Shown: positions 53,307 through 62,401, counted from the stretch's first letter. The stretch: DNA of 64,000 nucleotides from Comamonas piscis (GCF_014109725.1 NZ_CP058554.1:2666001-2730000); one strand, 5' to 3'. Notes: generated by a model not told the origin, from the sequence alone. Program-made: numbers and translations.

Positions 53307-54230
53307 ATGTTGAACCTGGGTATGGACGATGTGCTGGGCCGCAAGCGGGCGCTGTGCCTGCTGCAGATCATGGAAACCGGCTCGGTGCGTGGCGCAGCCG
53401 ATGTGCTGGCGGTGGACCCATCGATGGTGAGCCGCACCGTCGCCCGGCTGGAGCAGGACACCGGCCTGGTGCTGCTGGAGCGGCGCGGCCGGGGCGTGGT
53501 GGTGACCGATGCCGGCCGCATGCTGGCGTTGTTTGCCCGCCGCCAGCAGGACCTGCACGACACCTTTGTGGCGGAGGTCAACAGCCTCAAAAACGCGCAA
53601 TCCGGCCACCTGGACCTGGTGCTGGGCGAGGGCACCCTGGACATGGTGATGGGCCCGGTGCTGCAAGATTTTGTCAAAGCCCATGGCGATGTGCGCTACC
53701 ACATCAAGGTGGCGGGCACCGAGGAGGCCGTGCAGTGCATTCTGGAGGACCGGGCGCATATCGGCATCGTGTTCCAGCCGCCCAACGATGCGCGCCTGCG
53801 CTCCCACCATGCCCGGCTGGCGCCCGTGCGGGTACATGTGCGCAAGGGCCATCCGCTGGCCAGCCACTGCGGGCCCTTGAGCCTGGCCGATCTGGCCCCT
53901 TACCCGGGTGCGGCGCTGGAGGAATCCTTTGGCGTGCGCAAGCACATCCAGGCCGCCGAGCTGGAAGAAAACATCCGCCTGCAGCCGATGCTGACCACCA
54001 ACTCCTTCAAGGTGCTATGGGATTTTGCGGTGATGGGCCTGGGTTACATCATGACGCCGCGCTCCATCCCCCTGCAGGGCGTTGCCCTCGATACCCTGGT
54101 GTCCCTGCCGCTGGCCAGCCCGGTGCTCAACCACAGCCAGCTGCATGTGGTCACCCGCAGCGGCCGGCCGCTGTCACCGGTGGCGTCGCAGTTGTTGCGG
54201 GAGATGGTGGCGGTGTTTTCTGCGTCTTAG
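53307..54230 (+). CDS. LysR-family transcriptional regulator
   Basis: This 307-aa regulator has an N-terminal HTH (LCLLQIMETGSVRGAADVLAVDPSMVSRTVARLEQDTGLVLLERRGRG) and a periplasmic-binding-like effector domain. CGGAGG precedes the ATG. It lies divergently from the M20 amidohydrolase and Bug gene with a 113-bp shared promoter region, so it likely controls them. Its effector is unknown. Confidence 0.92.
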   Translation: MLNLGMDDVLGRKRALCLLQIMETGSVRGAADVLAVDPSMVSRTVARLEQDTGLVLLERRGRGVVVTDAGRMLALFARRQQDLHDTFVAEVNSLKNAQSGHLDLVLGEGTLDMVMGPVLQDFVKAHGDVRYHIKVAGTEEAVQCILEDRAHIGIVFQPPNDARLRSHHARLAPVRVHVRKGHPLASHCGPLSLADLAPYPGAALEESFGVRKHIQAAELEENIRLQPMLTTNSFKVLWDFAVMGLGYIMTPRSIPLQGVALDTLVSLPLASPVLNHSQLHVVTRSGRPLSPVASQLLREMVAVFSAS

Positions 54231-54280
54231 TTCGCCTGGGCGTTCGGTGTTGGGTGCCAGCCAAGAACTGGCGCCTTCGC

Positions 54281-54907
54281 TTATCCCGGCCGCCGCGCCA
54301 ACAGCGCCCATACCCCCGCTGCAGACAGTAAGCTGCCACCCGCCATATTGAACCGGCGCAAAGCCGTTGGCGACGACAGCAGCTTTCGCGCAGACGAAGC
54401 AAACACGGCATACAGCGTGGCGTTAAGCGTAGCCATCGCAACAAAGGTGATGGCCAGAATCCAGAGCTGCTGGTTAACGGGAGCGCCCGCGCTGATGAAC
54501 TGCGGCAGGAAGGCCACAAAAAATACGATTCCCTTGGGGTTGAGCGCTGTCACCAGATAGGTGTTGGCAAACAGCTTCCAGCGCGAGCTGGAGACGGGCG
54601 CGGCCGCCAGCTTGGATGGTGAGATGCCTGCGCGCAAAAGCTTGATGCCCAGGTAGATGAGGTACAGCCCGCCGGCCCATTTAACGACGGTGAACCAGAA
54701 GGCTGACGCTGCCAGCAGCGCACCCAGCCCCAGTAGCGACACCACTAGCGCCGTGGAATCGCCCAACGCCACAGCTGCTACCAGCGGCACATTGGCGCGG
54801 CGCCCTTGGGCCATCGAATAGCTGATCACCGTGAGAATCGTCGGGCCCGGGATGATGAGCAGCACGGCGGATGCTGCGACAAAGGCTAGCCAGAGTTCGA
54901 TTGGCAT
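54281..54907 (-). CDS. LysE-family amino-acid exporter
   Basis: This 208-aa inner-membrane protein has six TM helices and the LysE/RhtB start MPIELWLAFVAASAVLLIIPGPTILTVISYSMAQGRR with the conserved PGP motif. GGLYLIYLGIKLLR and TALNPKGIVFFVAFLPQFI follow. It would export an amino acid or derivative. The ATG at 54907 is preferred to a longer frame that has no TM-like content. Confidence 0.9.
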   Translation of the reverse strand: MPIELWLAFVAASAVLLIIPGPTILTVISYSMAQGRRANVPLVAAVALGDSTALVVSLLGLGALLAASAFWFTVVKWAGGLYLIYLGIKLLRAGISPSKLAAAPVSSSRWKLFANTYLVTALNPKGIVFFVAFLPQFISAGAPVNQQLWILAITFVAMATLNATLYAVFASSARKLLSSPTALRRFNMAGGSLLSAAGVWALLARRPG

Positions 54908-55361
54908 GGGGGCTCCTGTTGGCGGGGGATTGGTGGGGATGGCGGTGGAGCTAGCGTCTGGCCCAGAAGAGGGCGCTGATTTGCTGGCACGGCCGCTGTG
55001 CATGGTAAAGCGAATCGCTTCAGGGCGCTGTCTGTAGAGCGTCTCTGTTTGCGTGATCCGTTATTAGCTACCAAATAACGCGGGCCAGCGTGCCTTGGCG
55101 GTAGCGGAGCGGCCAGCGGCCCTCCGTCAGTAACCAGATCGACGAGCGCAGCGTGGGCTTGCTGTGAGCGCCTCGCGCATCTCCATGGGCACTGCGGTAG
55201 GTGAGCAGCGCCACGCGTATGCACTGCCATTTCTACCGTGTTACAGTTACGCCGCTGCGCCAGTAAAGCGCAGTCGGGATTGGCGTCCCGGAGCATCTCC
55301 ACGACGTAAGCCGTGGTCTCAATTTCGCAGAGTCTGCGGCTCTCTTGTCTGTGCCCCTTTT

Positions 55362-55440
55362 ATGGTGGCTCGGATGGGGGAGCGAAAGCTCCGCCGGTTC
55401 TCGCAGGAGGTGCCCGGTACGCCAACCTGTTCGAGCCACC
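55362..55440 (+). ncRNA. C4-type antisense RNA
   Basis: The RNA has a closing stem GGTGGCTCG (55364-55372) with CGAGCCACC (55432-55440), a hairpin with a GAAA tetraloop (GGAGC-GAAA-GCTCC, 55379-55392), and an inner GGTT/AACC pairing (55396-55399 with 55424-55427). Two segments are complementary to the next ORF's start region: ATGGTGGCTC (55362-55371) to GAGTCCACCAT (55490-55500), and CAGGAGGTGC (55404-55413) to GCACCACCTG (55480-55489, one mismatch). That is the design of phage P1/P7/P4 C4 antisense RNAs, which block translation of a small leader ORF. Family assignment is from structure, not a search. Confidence 0.72.
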
Positions 55441-55471
55441 GCCTTCCATTGGCGTGGAAGGCGGTGGTTTT
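55436..55471 (+). terminator. terminator hairpin overlapping the C4-like stem
   Basis: CCACCGCCTTCCA pairs perfectly with TGGAAGGCGGTGG (13 bp, loop TTGGCG) and is followed by TTTTAG. The first five bases, CCACC, also belong to the closing stem of the C4-like RNA, so the two structures exclude each other and may form a switch. Confidence 0.7.
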
Positions 55472-55498
55472 AGCAAACTGCACCACCTGGAGTCCACC

Positions 55499-55660
55499 AT
55501 GGCTCAATCCTCCCTCGCGCGCATCTCTGCGCTCACTTCCTGCATGGGCGAAAGCGCCTTCATCCAACTTCATCCCGACGCGCACAACGCGCTGAACATG
55601 GCCGTACAGGCATTCCCTGCACGCAGCAACCTGTCTCGGAGTCAGGGGGCGTCATCATGA
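55499..55660 (+). CDS. small leader ORF downstream of the C4-like RNA
   Basis: This 53-aa peptide starts MAQSSLARISALTSCMGESA. Its start region is complementary to the C4-like RNA, and its stop overlaps the next start (ATGA), so it has the position of icd in P1: a coupled leader whose translation gates the next gene. No family is recognised. The overlap supports it being translated. Confidence 0.55.
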   Translation: MAQSSLARISALTSCMGESAFIQLHPDAHNALNMAVQAFPARSNLSRSQGASS

Positions 55661-56073
55661 ATAGCAAGCCTCAAGCTGCCCGCGCGTCAGCCAAAGCCGC
55701 TGCATCCGTAGATACCAGCTCGGAAACCTCCCGCGTGGATAGCGCTTACGCCGATGTCATCCGGGCCATCGCGGGCCATGGTGACCAGCCTTTAGACATT
55801 CACGACATCTGCAGGCACCGCAGGGCCTGCGGCTTTACGGACGACCTGGCGCTGACGGAGTGTGAAGCCCAAGCGATCAACACGCGCTTGTATGGCTTGA
55901 GTGCTATATCGGCTCTGCTGATGGGGGCAGATGATGGCGGGGCGTTCAAGCTGAGCAAGTGGTTGCAAGGCGGTCTGCATAGTGCTTTGTATGCGCTGAC
56001 GGAGGATGCGCAGGGGGTGTTGCAGCGGGCTAATGAGAGAGCTGCCGAGGCGCGGAAAGGTGGCTTGGGGTGA
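55657..56073 (+). CDS. hypothetical protein coupled to the C4 locus
   Basis: This 138-aa protein has an Ala/Ser-rich first 25 residues and then a helical domain with DICRHRRACGFTDDLALTECEAQAINTRL and ISALLMGADDGGAFKLSKWLQGG. I do not recognise a family, and no phage antirepressor motif is visible. Its position after a C4-like RNA and a coupled leader parallels ant of P1, but that is inference. It may belong to a prophage or phage-satellite remnant. Confidence 0.6.
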   Translation: MNSKPQAARASAKAAASVDTSSETSRVDSAYADVIRAIAGHGDQPLDIHDICRHRRACGFTDDLALTECEAQAINTRLYGLSAISALLMGADDGGAFKLSKWLQGGLHSALYALTEDAQGVLQRANERAAEARKGGLG

Positions 56074-56420
56074 TTCGCGGCACTTTCCTTGCTCGAAAGA
56101 AGGCAGAGCGCTCTGGGCAAGCTGTCTATAACAGGACTGGTAGACAAATGTGCGTCATGTTGAGGTCTACGAGACTTTTCAGAAGATTTAACAGACGGCG
56201 TCTGTTGAATCTTTGACGTCGGTTAGGCGTGCGCGGAATCGAGTGCTCAGGTCGTGACGTCAACTTTAAGGACTCCAGGTTCACCTCAAGGTATTTACTT
56301 CGGGTTTTAGGCCGTTCACAGCGCTGAGGCTTGGGTAGCTCTGGCCGTTTTAGACAGGTCGTTTGTGGATGAATGCAAAGTAGTAAAATGCATGCATCGA
56401 ATGCATTCGAGGAGATCGCC
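56074..56420. other. intergenic region and fitAB promoter
   Basis: No gene is supported. The base composition drops relative to the core. The last 40 bases hold the antitoxin operator palindromes and the promoter. Confidence 0.55.
56389..56409. promoter_or_regulatory. fitAB operator palindromes
   Basis: TGCATGCA (56389-56396) and CGAATGCATTCG (56398-56409) are two adjacent perfect palindromes directly upstream of the antitoxin ribosome site (GAGGAG). Autorepression by the RHH antitoxin with its toxin is the norm for this family. Confidence 0.65.
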
Positions 56421-56675
56421 ATGGCTATGTTGACAGTTCGAAACCTTCCTGAAGAGGTGCACCGTGCTCTGCGCGTCCGCGCTGCCCAGCACGGTCAGAG
56501 CATGGAAGCCGAAGTGCGTGAAATCCTCGAATCCGCGATCAGCCCCAAAGGGCGCGTGAAGCTGGGTTCGCTTCTGGCCGATATGGGTCGCCAAGCCAAG
56601 CTGAGCGACGAAGAATTCGCGGTGTTTGAGCAGGCGCGCGACAAGACGCCTGCACGGCCAGTGAGCTTCGAATGA
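56421..56675 (+). CDS. fitA: antitoxin, FitA-like ribbon-helix-helix protein
   Basis: This 84-aa antitoxin starts MAMLTVRNLPEEVHRALRVRAAQHGQSMEAEVREILESA, the RHH DNA-binding domain of FitA/VapB-type plasmid-stability proteins. The tail binds and inhibits the toxin. GAGGAG precedes the ATG. It overlaps the toxin gene by 4 bp. Confidence 0.9.
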   Translation: MAMLTVRNLPEEVHRALRVRAAQHGQSMEAEVREILESAISPKGRVKLGSLLADMGRQAKLSDEEFAVFEQARDKTPARPVSFE

Positions 56676-57100
56676 TCCTGCTCGACACTAATGTGATGTC
56701 CGAGCCGCTCCGCCAGGTGCCTGAGCCGCGAGTGATCGAGTGGATCGACGCCCAGGCAATGGAGACCTTATTTCTATCCTCTATTACCGTGGCAGAATTG
56801 CGGGCGGGTATTGCCCTGCTGCCGGCCGGCAAGCGGCGCGCAGGCCTGCAGGAGAACTTGGAAAAGCGCGTGCTACCTCTGTTTGCTGGCCGGGTGCTGC
56901 CTTTTGACTTGGCTTGCACCCAAGCCTATGCGGCATTGATGGCGAAGGCCCGCAATGCCGGCCTGGCCATTGCCACGGCCGATGGCTACATCGCGGCGAT
57001 CGCGGCGGCCAACGGGTTCGCCGTTGCGACCCGAGACACCGGCCCATTCGAGGCTGCGGGTGTCACTGTCATCAATCCATGGCAGGCGAAAACCTCATGA
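56672..57100 (+). CDS. fitB: toxin, FitB/VapC-like PIN-domain ribonuclease
   Basis: This 142-aa PIN nuclease has the acidic active-site residues D5 (LLDTNVMSE), E42 (VAELRAG), D104 (TADGYIAAIA) and D122 (TRDTGPF). It would cleave RNA when freed from its antitoxin. Length and order match FitB. It is the second gene of the pair, in accessory DNA next to the type I restriction remnant. Confidence 0.9.
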   Translation: MILLDTNVMSEPLRQVPEPRVIEWIDAQAMETLFLSSITVAELRAGIALLPAGKRRAGLQENLEKRVLPLFAGRVLPFDLACTQAYAALMAKARNAGLAIATADGYIAAIAAANGFAVATRDTGPFEAAGVTVINPWQAKTS

Positions 57101-57406
57101 AGCTGATTCCCAACAAGGCGCAGATCGCGTCATCGACTTGGTGCGCCCGCATCTCAAAACCGACAACTTGTTGAGCTGTCCGACCATACCGCTGAGAAGG
57201 TGCGCCGCGTGAAGTTACTCAAGGCGGCAGCCAGCGGCGAGTGTTAGAAGCTGTGCGACCACTGTTCAAGGACAGCAAGTTAGGAGTTTCGGGAGCGCCG
57301 CCGGTGCGTCCGTGTATCACGCTGGAGGCCGCTGTGATCGCTGGCGCAATCCTGCTGACCGAATCCGAGTCGAGGAGACGCAATACTCGTGCAAGAAAGG
57401 CAATAA
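57101..57406. pseudogene. decayed coding remnants between fitAB and hsdS
   Basis: The stretch contains fragments that look coding in shifting frames, such as DRVIDLVRPHLKTDNLL at 57120-57170 and, in the next frame, SDHTAEKVRRVKLLKAA up to a stop near 57245, as if one base had been lost. The segment just before hsdS is broken by in-frame stops, the last at 57404-57406. I cannot name the gene or genes; hsdM or an hsdS 5' end would be expected here. Confidence 0.45.
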
Positions 57407-58486
57407 GGGGCCTACCCATTCATACAGACTGCAGATGTAAAGCACGCCAGTTTTCGCATTACTGAACACTCAGCGACCTATAGCGAAGCAGGTTTAGCAC
57501 AGAGCCGTTTGTGGCCCAAAGATACGCTTTGCATCACGATTGCAGCCAACATCGCGGACACAGCTCTATTGGCTTATGAGGCTTGCTTCCCTGATAGCGT
57601 TATAGGCTTTATTGCTGACAGTAAAAAAGCCGACCCTCGCTTCGTCAAGTATTACTTCGACATCATTCAGCGTGAATTGAAGATGGTGTCGCAAGGCGCT
57701 GCTCAAGATAACTTGAGCCAAGAAAAATTGCTTTCATTCGGAATAGCTTGTCCCCCTGTCGAAATACAGCGAAAAGTGGCTGAAGTACTGGCGGCCTACG
57801 ACGACCTAATCGCTACCAACCAGCGCCGGATCGCCCTGCTGGAACAAGCCGCCCGCTTGCTGTATCGCGAGTGGTTTGTGCACCTGCGGTTTCCGGGGCA
57901 TGAGTCTGTGCCAGTGAGAGATGGGGTGCCTGAAGGGTGGACACGAGGCACGCTAGATCAAGCATTGTTTCTTCAGCGCGGATTTGATTTGCCGAATGGA
58001 GATCGGTTGCCCGGTGATGTGCCTATCTATGCGTCTACAGGTATCAACGGGTTCCATAACGAGGCCAAGGTGAGCGGCCCAGGCGTGGTGACAGGTCGAA
58101 GTGGAACGTTGGGTCAAGTGCATTATGTGATTGAGGACTATTGGCCTCTGAATACGTCACTGTGGGTCAAAGAGTTTCGTCGCGTGCCGCCCTTAGTTGC
58201 CTATTTCATGTTGTCCGAATTGAATTTGGCGCAATTCAATTCAGGAGCCTCTGTACCGACGTTGGACCGCAAGACAGCGCACCAGGCGGCGGTGTTGATT
58301 CCCTCCACATCTTTGGTCGAACAGTTTGATCAAGTGGTCCAGCCTATGTTCGTGCAAATACATGCCTTGAGTTTGCATACGGCCAAAACATCGAAAGCGC
58401 GCGACTTGCTGCTACCAAAGCTAATGTCCGGCCAACTTGACGTGAGTCAGATACCGCTGCCCGAAGCCGAAGAAGTGATCACCTGA
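57407..58486 (+). pseudogene. hsdS: type I restriction specificity subunit hsdS, 5'-truncated
   Basis: The conserved HsdS frame is open from GAYPFIQTADVKHASFRITE (57407), through the first target-recognition domain (LWPKDTLCITIAANIADTALL), a central coiled-coil repeat (IQRKVAEVLAAYDDLIATNQRRIALLEQAARLLYREW) and a second recognition domain, to the C-terminal repeat KTSKARDLLLPKLMSGQLDVS. The normal first 40-60 residues are missing, and the first possible start is a TTG at 57509, which would cut into the first domain. It thus looks inactivated or expressed as a shortened half-subunit. Confidence 0.8.
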
Positions 58487-58532
58487 CACGTGTACGGCCA
58501 AAACACTGAATGACAAAGAATAGAGGGAGATT

Positions 58533-61500
58533 ATGGGCAAGAGCGAGTATTCGGAAGATGTATTGATCCAAGCTCCCACCGCTGAGTTTCTGCACGAGGA
58601 GCTGAAGTGGGATAGCGTAATGGCGCAAGATGAAGGGCCGCTGGTAGCAGATGGCCTGCTTGGCCGCACGGCAGACACACAAGTGGTGCTGGTGCGCGAT
58701 GTGGAAGCTGCTCTGCGACGGCTCAACCCCGGCCTGCCGGATACCGCATACGCCCAAGCCCTCGAAGCAGTCACACAGAATGACAGCACCAAGTCGCTGG
58801 TGCAGATGAACCAGGAAAAGTACCAACTGCTGCGCGATGGTGTGTTGGTTAAGTTCCGCGACAGCTCAGGCAAAGCGGCGGGAAAGTTGGTGGAAAAGCG
58901 CTTGCGCTTGATCGACTTTGACAAGCCCGAGCGCAACCGCTTTTTGGCTGTGCGTGAACTGTGGGTGCGTGGCCCGCTGCACCTGCGTCGCCCAGACCTG
59001 ATTGGCTATGTCAATGGCCTGCCTCTGGTGTTCATCGAGCTCAAACGCTTTGAGGTGCACGTAGACAGCGCCTACAAAAAGAACTATGCCGACTACCTGG
59101 ACACCATCCCGCACTTGTTTCACTGGAATGCGTTGGTAGTGATCAGCAATGGGCACGATGCGCAATACGGCTCTATCACGTCCAGCAAGGATCACTTCTA
59201 CCGCTGGAAACGCTTGGATGAGGATGACCCGGAACCTGGCCCAGCCCAACCGCTGCTGCCCTTGCTGTTGCAAGGCATGTTGGGCAAGCAATGGCTGCTG
59301 GACATTGTGGAGAACTTTGTGCTGTTCGATGCCTCGGAGGACGGCTTACAGAAAATCGTAGCGCGCAACCACCAGTATTTGGGCGTCAACCGAGTGATTG
59401 ATCGCCTGGCGTCCGACGATGCGACGGTGAAAGCCGAAGTAGCTGCAGGCCAGTTGGGCGTGTTCTGGCATACGCAGGGGTCGGGCAAGTCGTATTCGAT
59501 GGTGTTCCTGACCGAGAAGGTACGACGCAAAATATCGGCCAGCTACACTTTTGTGGTGGTGACTGACAGGTCCGAGCTGGACGATCAGATTGCTGGCACC
59601 TATACCTCCACTGGCCGTGCTAGCGCCAAGGCTGACCAAGCCAAGAGTGGCAATGCGCTGCGCAATATGCTGCGCGACCAAAACCGCAGTTATGTCTTTG
59701 GCTTGGTGCAAAAGTACCGTGAGCGGGTGACAGAGCCTTATTCCGAGCGCGAAGACATCATCGTGCTGTCTGACGAGGCACACCGCAGCCAGTACGGACG
59801 CTTGGCGCTGAACATGCGCAAGGGGCTGCCGAAGGCGAAGTTTTTGGGCTTCACCGGCACGCCATTGATTGATGACGCTGAAAAGCAGTTGACCCGCCAG
59901 GTATTCGGCGACTACGTGTCGATTTATGACTTCAAGCGTGCCGTCGCTGATGGCGCCACACTGCCGCTGTTTTACGAGAACCGTGGTGAGAAGCTGAAGA
60001 TCATCGACCCCAAAGTGAGCGAGCGCATCGTTGAGCATATTGGAGCCGCTAAGCTCAGCGCACCGGCCGATGATCCTTGGACAGACGAGAAGGAAGACAA
60101 GCTGTATCGTGCGCTCGCCAGTGAGTACCCCATCCTGACATCTCCCACACGGTTGAGCAAAGTGGCGGCGGATTTTGTGGAGCACTTTCACCAACGCTGG
60201 CAGGTGGTGGCCAAAGGCGCCAGCAAGTCATTGGTGGTGTGTCTAGACAAGATCACCTGCGTTAAGCTGCACGACTTGATTGCGGAAAAGTGGGCCGCTA
60301 AAGCGGATGAGCTGGATGCAAAAGTCTCCTATGAAGAAGCGCTGTTTGTAGCCAAAGGCAAACCACCGAACGAAACACTAAAGACGCGCCGTGCACATGT
60401 GGATTGGATGCGGGCGACTGAAATTTGTGTGGTGGTGTCGCAGGAACAGGGCGAAGTTGCAGAGTTCAAAAAGTGGAAGAACCACCGGGACGAAGCTTTG
60501 GATATCACGCCGCACCGCGAGAAGATGGTCAAGCGCAACTTGGAAGAAGAATTCAAGAAGCCCGAAAACCCCTTTCGTGTAGCCATTGTTTGTGCCATGT
60601 GGCTGACCGGCTTCGACGTGAAATGCCTGGCTACGATGTATTTGGACAAGCCCATGCAGGGCCACACCCTCATGCAAGCTATTGCTCGCGTGAATCGGGT
60701 GGGTGGTGGCAAAAAGCATGGTCTGGTCATTGACTACAACGGCATGCTCAAAAGCCTGCGTAAGGCGCTGGCTACCTTTGCTCAAGGCGATCGCAAGGGC
60801 ACAGGCAAAGGTGATGAGGAAGAAGATACCGTGCGCGATGACAGCGTGGCGTTGGCCGAGTACGCGAATAGCTTGCTACAGGCAAGGCACTACCTGGAAG
60901 GCTTGGGCGTGGATCTGGATGCTGTGGTCGAAGCCAAGGGTTTTGCTAAACAGGGGCTGTTGCTGGATGCCGTTGACAAGCTGGCCGCCAACATTGAGCG
61001 ACGAAAGACCTACGAGGTTTTCGTAGACGATATTCAAGCTCGGTATCGGGCATTGTTCCCTAACCCCGGTCTTTTTGAGTACGACGCAGAGGAAGGTACC
61101 TTGGCGGCGATCTACAACAAGCTGCAAGACGCTCGTACCTCCCCCGACATCAGTGCCCTGCTGCAATCGCTTTACGAGGTGGTGGATACCGCACTGACCA
61201 CGGATGGTCAGCCGCCTGCATTTGTGGCGAATCAGGCTCCAAAGCGCTATAACTTGTCGAAAATCAACTTTGAGCGGCTGAAGGCTGAATTCGCAAAAAC
61301 AAAGCACAAGGCTGTGGCAGTGCTGAATCTGCAGGAGCAACTGGAGAAGCGTTTGGCAGCGATGCTCGCTGTTAACCCGATGCGGGTTGACCTGTATGAG
61401 CGCTACCAAAATATCATTGCTGAATACAACCGGGACAAGAGTGCGGTTGAGGTTCAGAAGGTCATGGATGACCTGTTTGCACTTAATGACAAGCTCAATG

Positions 61501-61841
61501 ACGAAGAGAAGCGTTATTTGCGCGAAGGGCTTGATAACGACGCCCAACTGGCTGTGTTCGATTTACTGCAAAAGGACGATTTGACCAAGAGTGATCGCGA
61601 CAAGATTAAGAAAGTGGCTAAAGACTTGTTGGACACGCTGGCCAACGGAAAGCTGCAAATTGACCACTGGCGGGAGAAGGCAGCAGCCCAAGCGCAGGTG
61701 AAGGCCGAGATCATCAAGCATTTATGGGCCAACTTGCCTGGTGGCGCTTATGAGGCTGAGGAGATTGATGCGAAGGCGGGCGCTTTGTTTGCCCATATCT
61801 TCACAACCTCGGGCGAGGGTGGCGCGCCTTTTTATCACTGA
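58533..61841 (+). CDS. hsdR: type I restriction enzyme R subunit
   Basis: This 1102-aa HsdR has an N-terminal nuclease of the PD-(D/E)xK type (RRPDLIGYV at 152-160 and E169-L-K171), and two RecA-like helicase domains with Walker A HTQGSGKS (313-320), DEAH (414-417) and motif III LGFTGTP. Motif VI-like QAIARVNRVGGGKKHG lies near 720. A helical C-terminus follows. It is full length for the ATP-dependent DNA translocase that cuts at a distance from the recognition site. It starts 46 bp after hsdS. No hsdM is in the window, so the enzyme cannot work without one elsewhere. Confidence 0.95.
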   Translation: MGKSEYSEDVLIQAPTAEFLHEELKWDSVMAQDEGPLVADGLLGRTADTQVVLVRDVEAALRRLNPGLPDTAYAQALEAVTQNDSTKSLVQMNQEKYQLLRDGVLVKFRDSSGKAAGKLVEKRLRLIDFDKPERNRFLAVRELWVRGPLHLRRPDLIGYVNGLPLVFIELKRFEVHVDSAYKKNYADYLDTIPHLFHWNALVVISNGHDAQYGSITSSKDHFYRWKRLDEDDPEPGPAQPLLPLLLQGMLGKQWLLDIVENFVLFDASEDGLQKIVARNHQYLGVNRVIDRLASDDATVKAEVAAGQLGVFWHTQGSGKSYSMVFLTEKVRRKISASYTFVVVTDRSELDDQIAGTYTSTGRASAKADQAKSGNALRNMLRDQNRSYVFGLVQKYRERVTEPYSEREDIIVLSDEAHRSQYGRLALNMRKGLPKAKFLGFTGTPLIDDAEKQLTRQVFGDYVSIYDFKRAVADGATLPLFYENRGEKLKIIDPKVSERIVEHIGAAKLSAPADDPWTDEKEDKLYRALASEYPILTSPTRLSKVAADFVEHFHQRWQVVAKGASKSLVVCLDKITCVKLHDLIAEKWAAKADELDAKVSYEEALFVAKGKPPNETLKTRRAHVDWMRATEICVVVSQEQGEVAEFKKWKNHRDEALDITPHREKMVKRNLEEEFKKPENPFRVAIVCAMWLTGFDVKCLATMYLDKPMQGHTLMQAIARVNRVGGGKKHGLVIDYNGMLKSLRKALATFAQGDRKGTGKGDEEEDTVRDDSVALAEYANSLLQARHYLEGLGVDLDAVVEAKGFAKQGLLLDAVDKLAANIERRKTYEVFVDDIQARYRALFPNPGLFEYDAEEGTLAAIYNKLQDARTSPDISALLQSLYEVVDTALTTDGQPPAFVANQAPKRYNLSKINFERLKAEFAKTKHKAVAVLNLQEQLEKRLAAMLAVNPMRVDLYERYQNIIAEYNRDKSAVEVQKVMDDLFALNDKLNDEEKRYLREGLDNDAQLAVFDLLQKDDLTKSDRDKIKKVAKDLLDTLANGKLQIDHWREKAAAQAQVKAEIIKHLWANLPGGAYEAEEIDAKAGALFAHIFTTSGEGGAPFYH

Positions 61842-62325
61842 TTCAGCGTTGAAAGCCAAATGGCGGTGCACGTTCCCGCAGCGTAGAGCATAAAGTCTTG
61901 GGCCCATAGCCCGTTTGAACATTAGTTGCGAGTGGCTGCTTTTGTCTGCTTTTGGCGTTCGCGATCTTGCGCGGAGTGCCCGTTAATTCACGCTTTCGAA
62001 CTTTTCGCGTTGATCGCGCGCTGTTGTGAGTTGTCGGGATTCGGTGCATGTGCACCAGATTGAGCAGTCATCTATCGCATTCTGAAGTCCACGAAGGGGT
62101 CAGCCTCAAGGTACTGGGTGGGTAAGAGGGCATGCGGGTTTGTTTAACCCTCATGCATTCCATAGTTGCAAACTTTGGAAATGAGTTTGCCAAATTTGCA
62201 AACTGCTTTCACCACGCTGTGAAGACAGCCCGATGGAACGGAAAACTGAGGAAAAGTGGCTACATGGTGGCTACTAGTAAAAGAAAAACCCCGCTATCTT
62301 TAAATAGCGGGGCTTCTTTACTGTT
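61842..62325. other. island/core junction region, gene-free
   Basis: This 484-bp stretch between hsdR and tRNA-Thr has low coding potential. Short frames run through the tRNA terminator. I looked for an integrase, an att repeat of the tRNA 3' end or an inverted repeat and found none. Confidence 0.5.
62283..62314 (-). terminator. terminator of the tRNA-Thr gene
   Basis: CCCCGCTAT pairs with ATAGCGGGG (9 bp, loop of 6). On the minus strand it is followed by TTTTTCTTTT, immediately after the tRNA 3' end. Confidence 0.9.
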
Positions 62326-62401
62326 GGTGCCGGAGAGATGAATCGAACACCCGACCTTCTCATTACGAATGAGCTGCTCTACCGACTGAGCTACACCGGC
62401 G
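62326..62401 (-). tRNA. thrW: tRNA-Thr (anticodon CGT)
   Basis: Read on the minus strand, a 76-nt tRNA is complete with encoded CCA. It begins GCCGGTGTAGCTCAGTCGG and has a D arm GCTC/GAGC, the anticodon loop TTCGTAA (CGT), a T arm with GTTCGATTC, and GCACCA at the end. There is one U-U mismatch in the acceptor stem and a G-A pair at 27-43. The pattern matches the tRNA-Thr(CGU) of other proteobacteria. Confidence 0.95.

Larger units (their letters stand above)
54908..55498. other. 591-bp stretch before the C4-like locus
   Basis: No convincing protein gene lies here. The right third is taken up by the structured RNA at 55362-55471. A short dyad CGTTATT...AATAACG (55058-55080) is present, with no clear role. 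Codon patterns of the open frames are unlike those of neighbouring genes. Confidence 0.5.

Noticed and set aside
54908..55302. Minus-strand ORF upstream of the LysE gene
   Set aside because: It has low-complexity, Pro/Ala/Arg-rich translation, no ribosome site and overlaps the LysE promoter; looks non-coding.
62132..62341. Small plus-strand ORF ending in the tRNA gene, considered as an integrase remnant
   Set aside because: It overlaps the tRNA terminator and tRNA 3' end, has no recombinase motif, and no catalytic Arg/His/Tyr pattern.
62326..62345. Possible att site duplication of the tRNA-Thr 3' end
   Set aside because: I found no second copy of this sequence elsewhere in the window.
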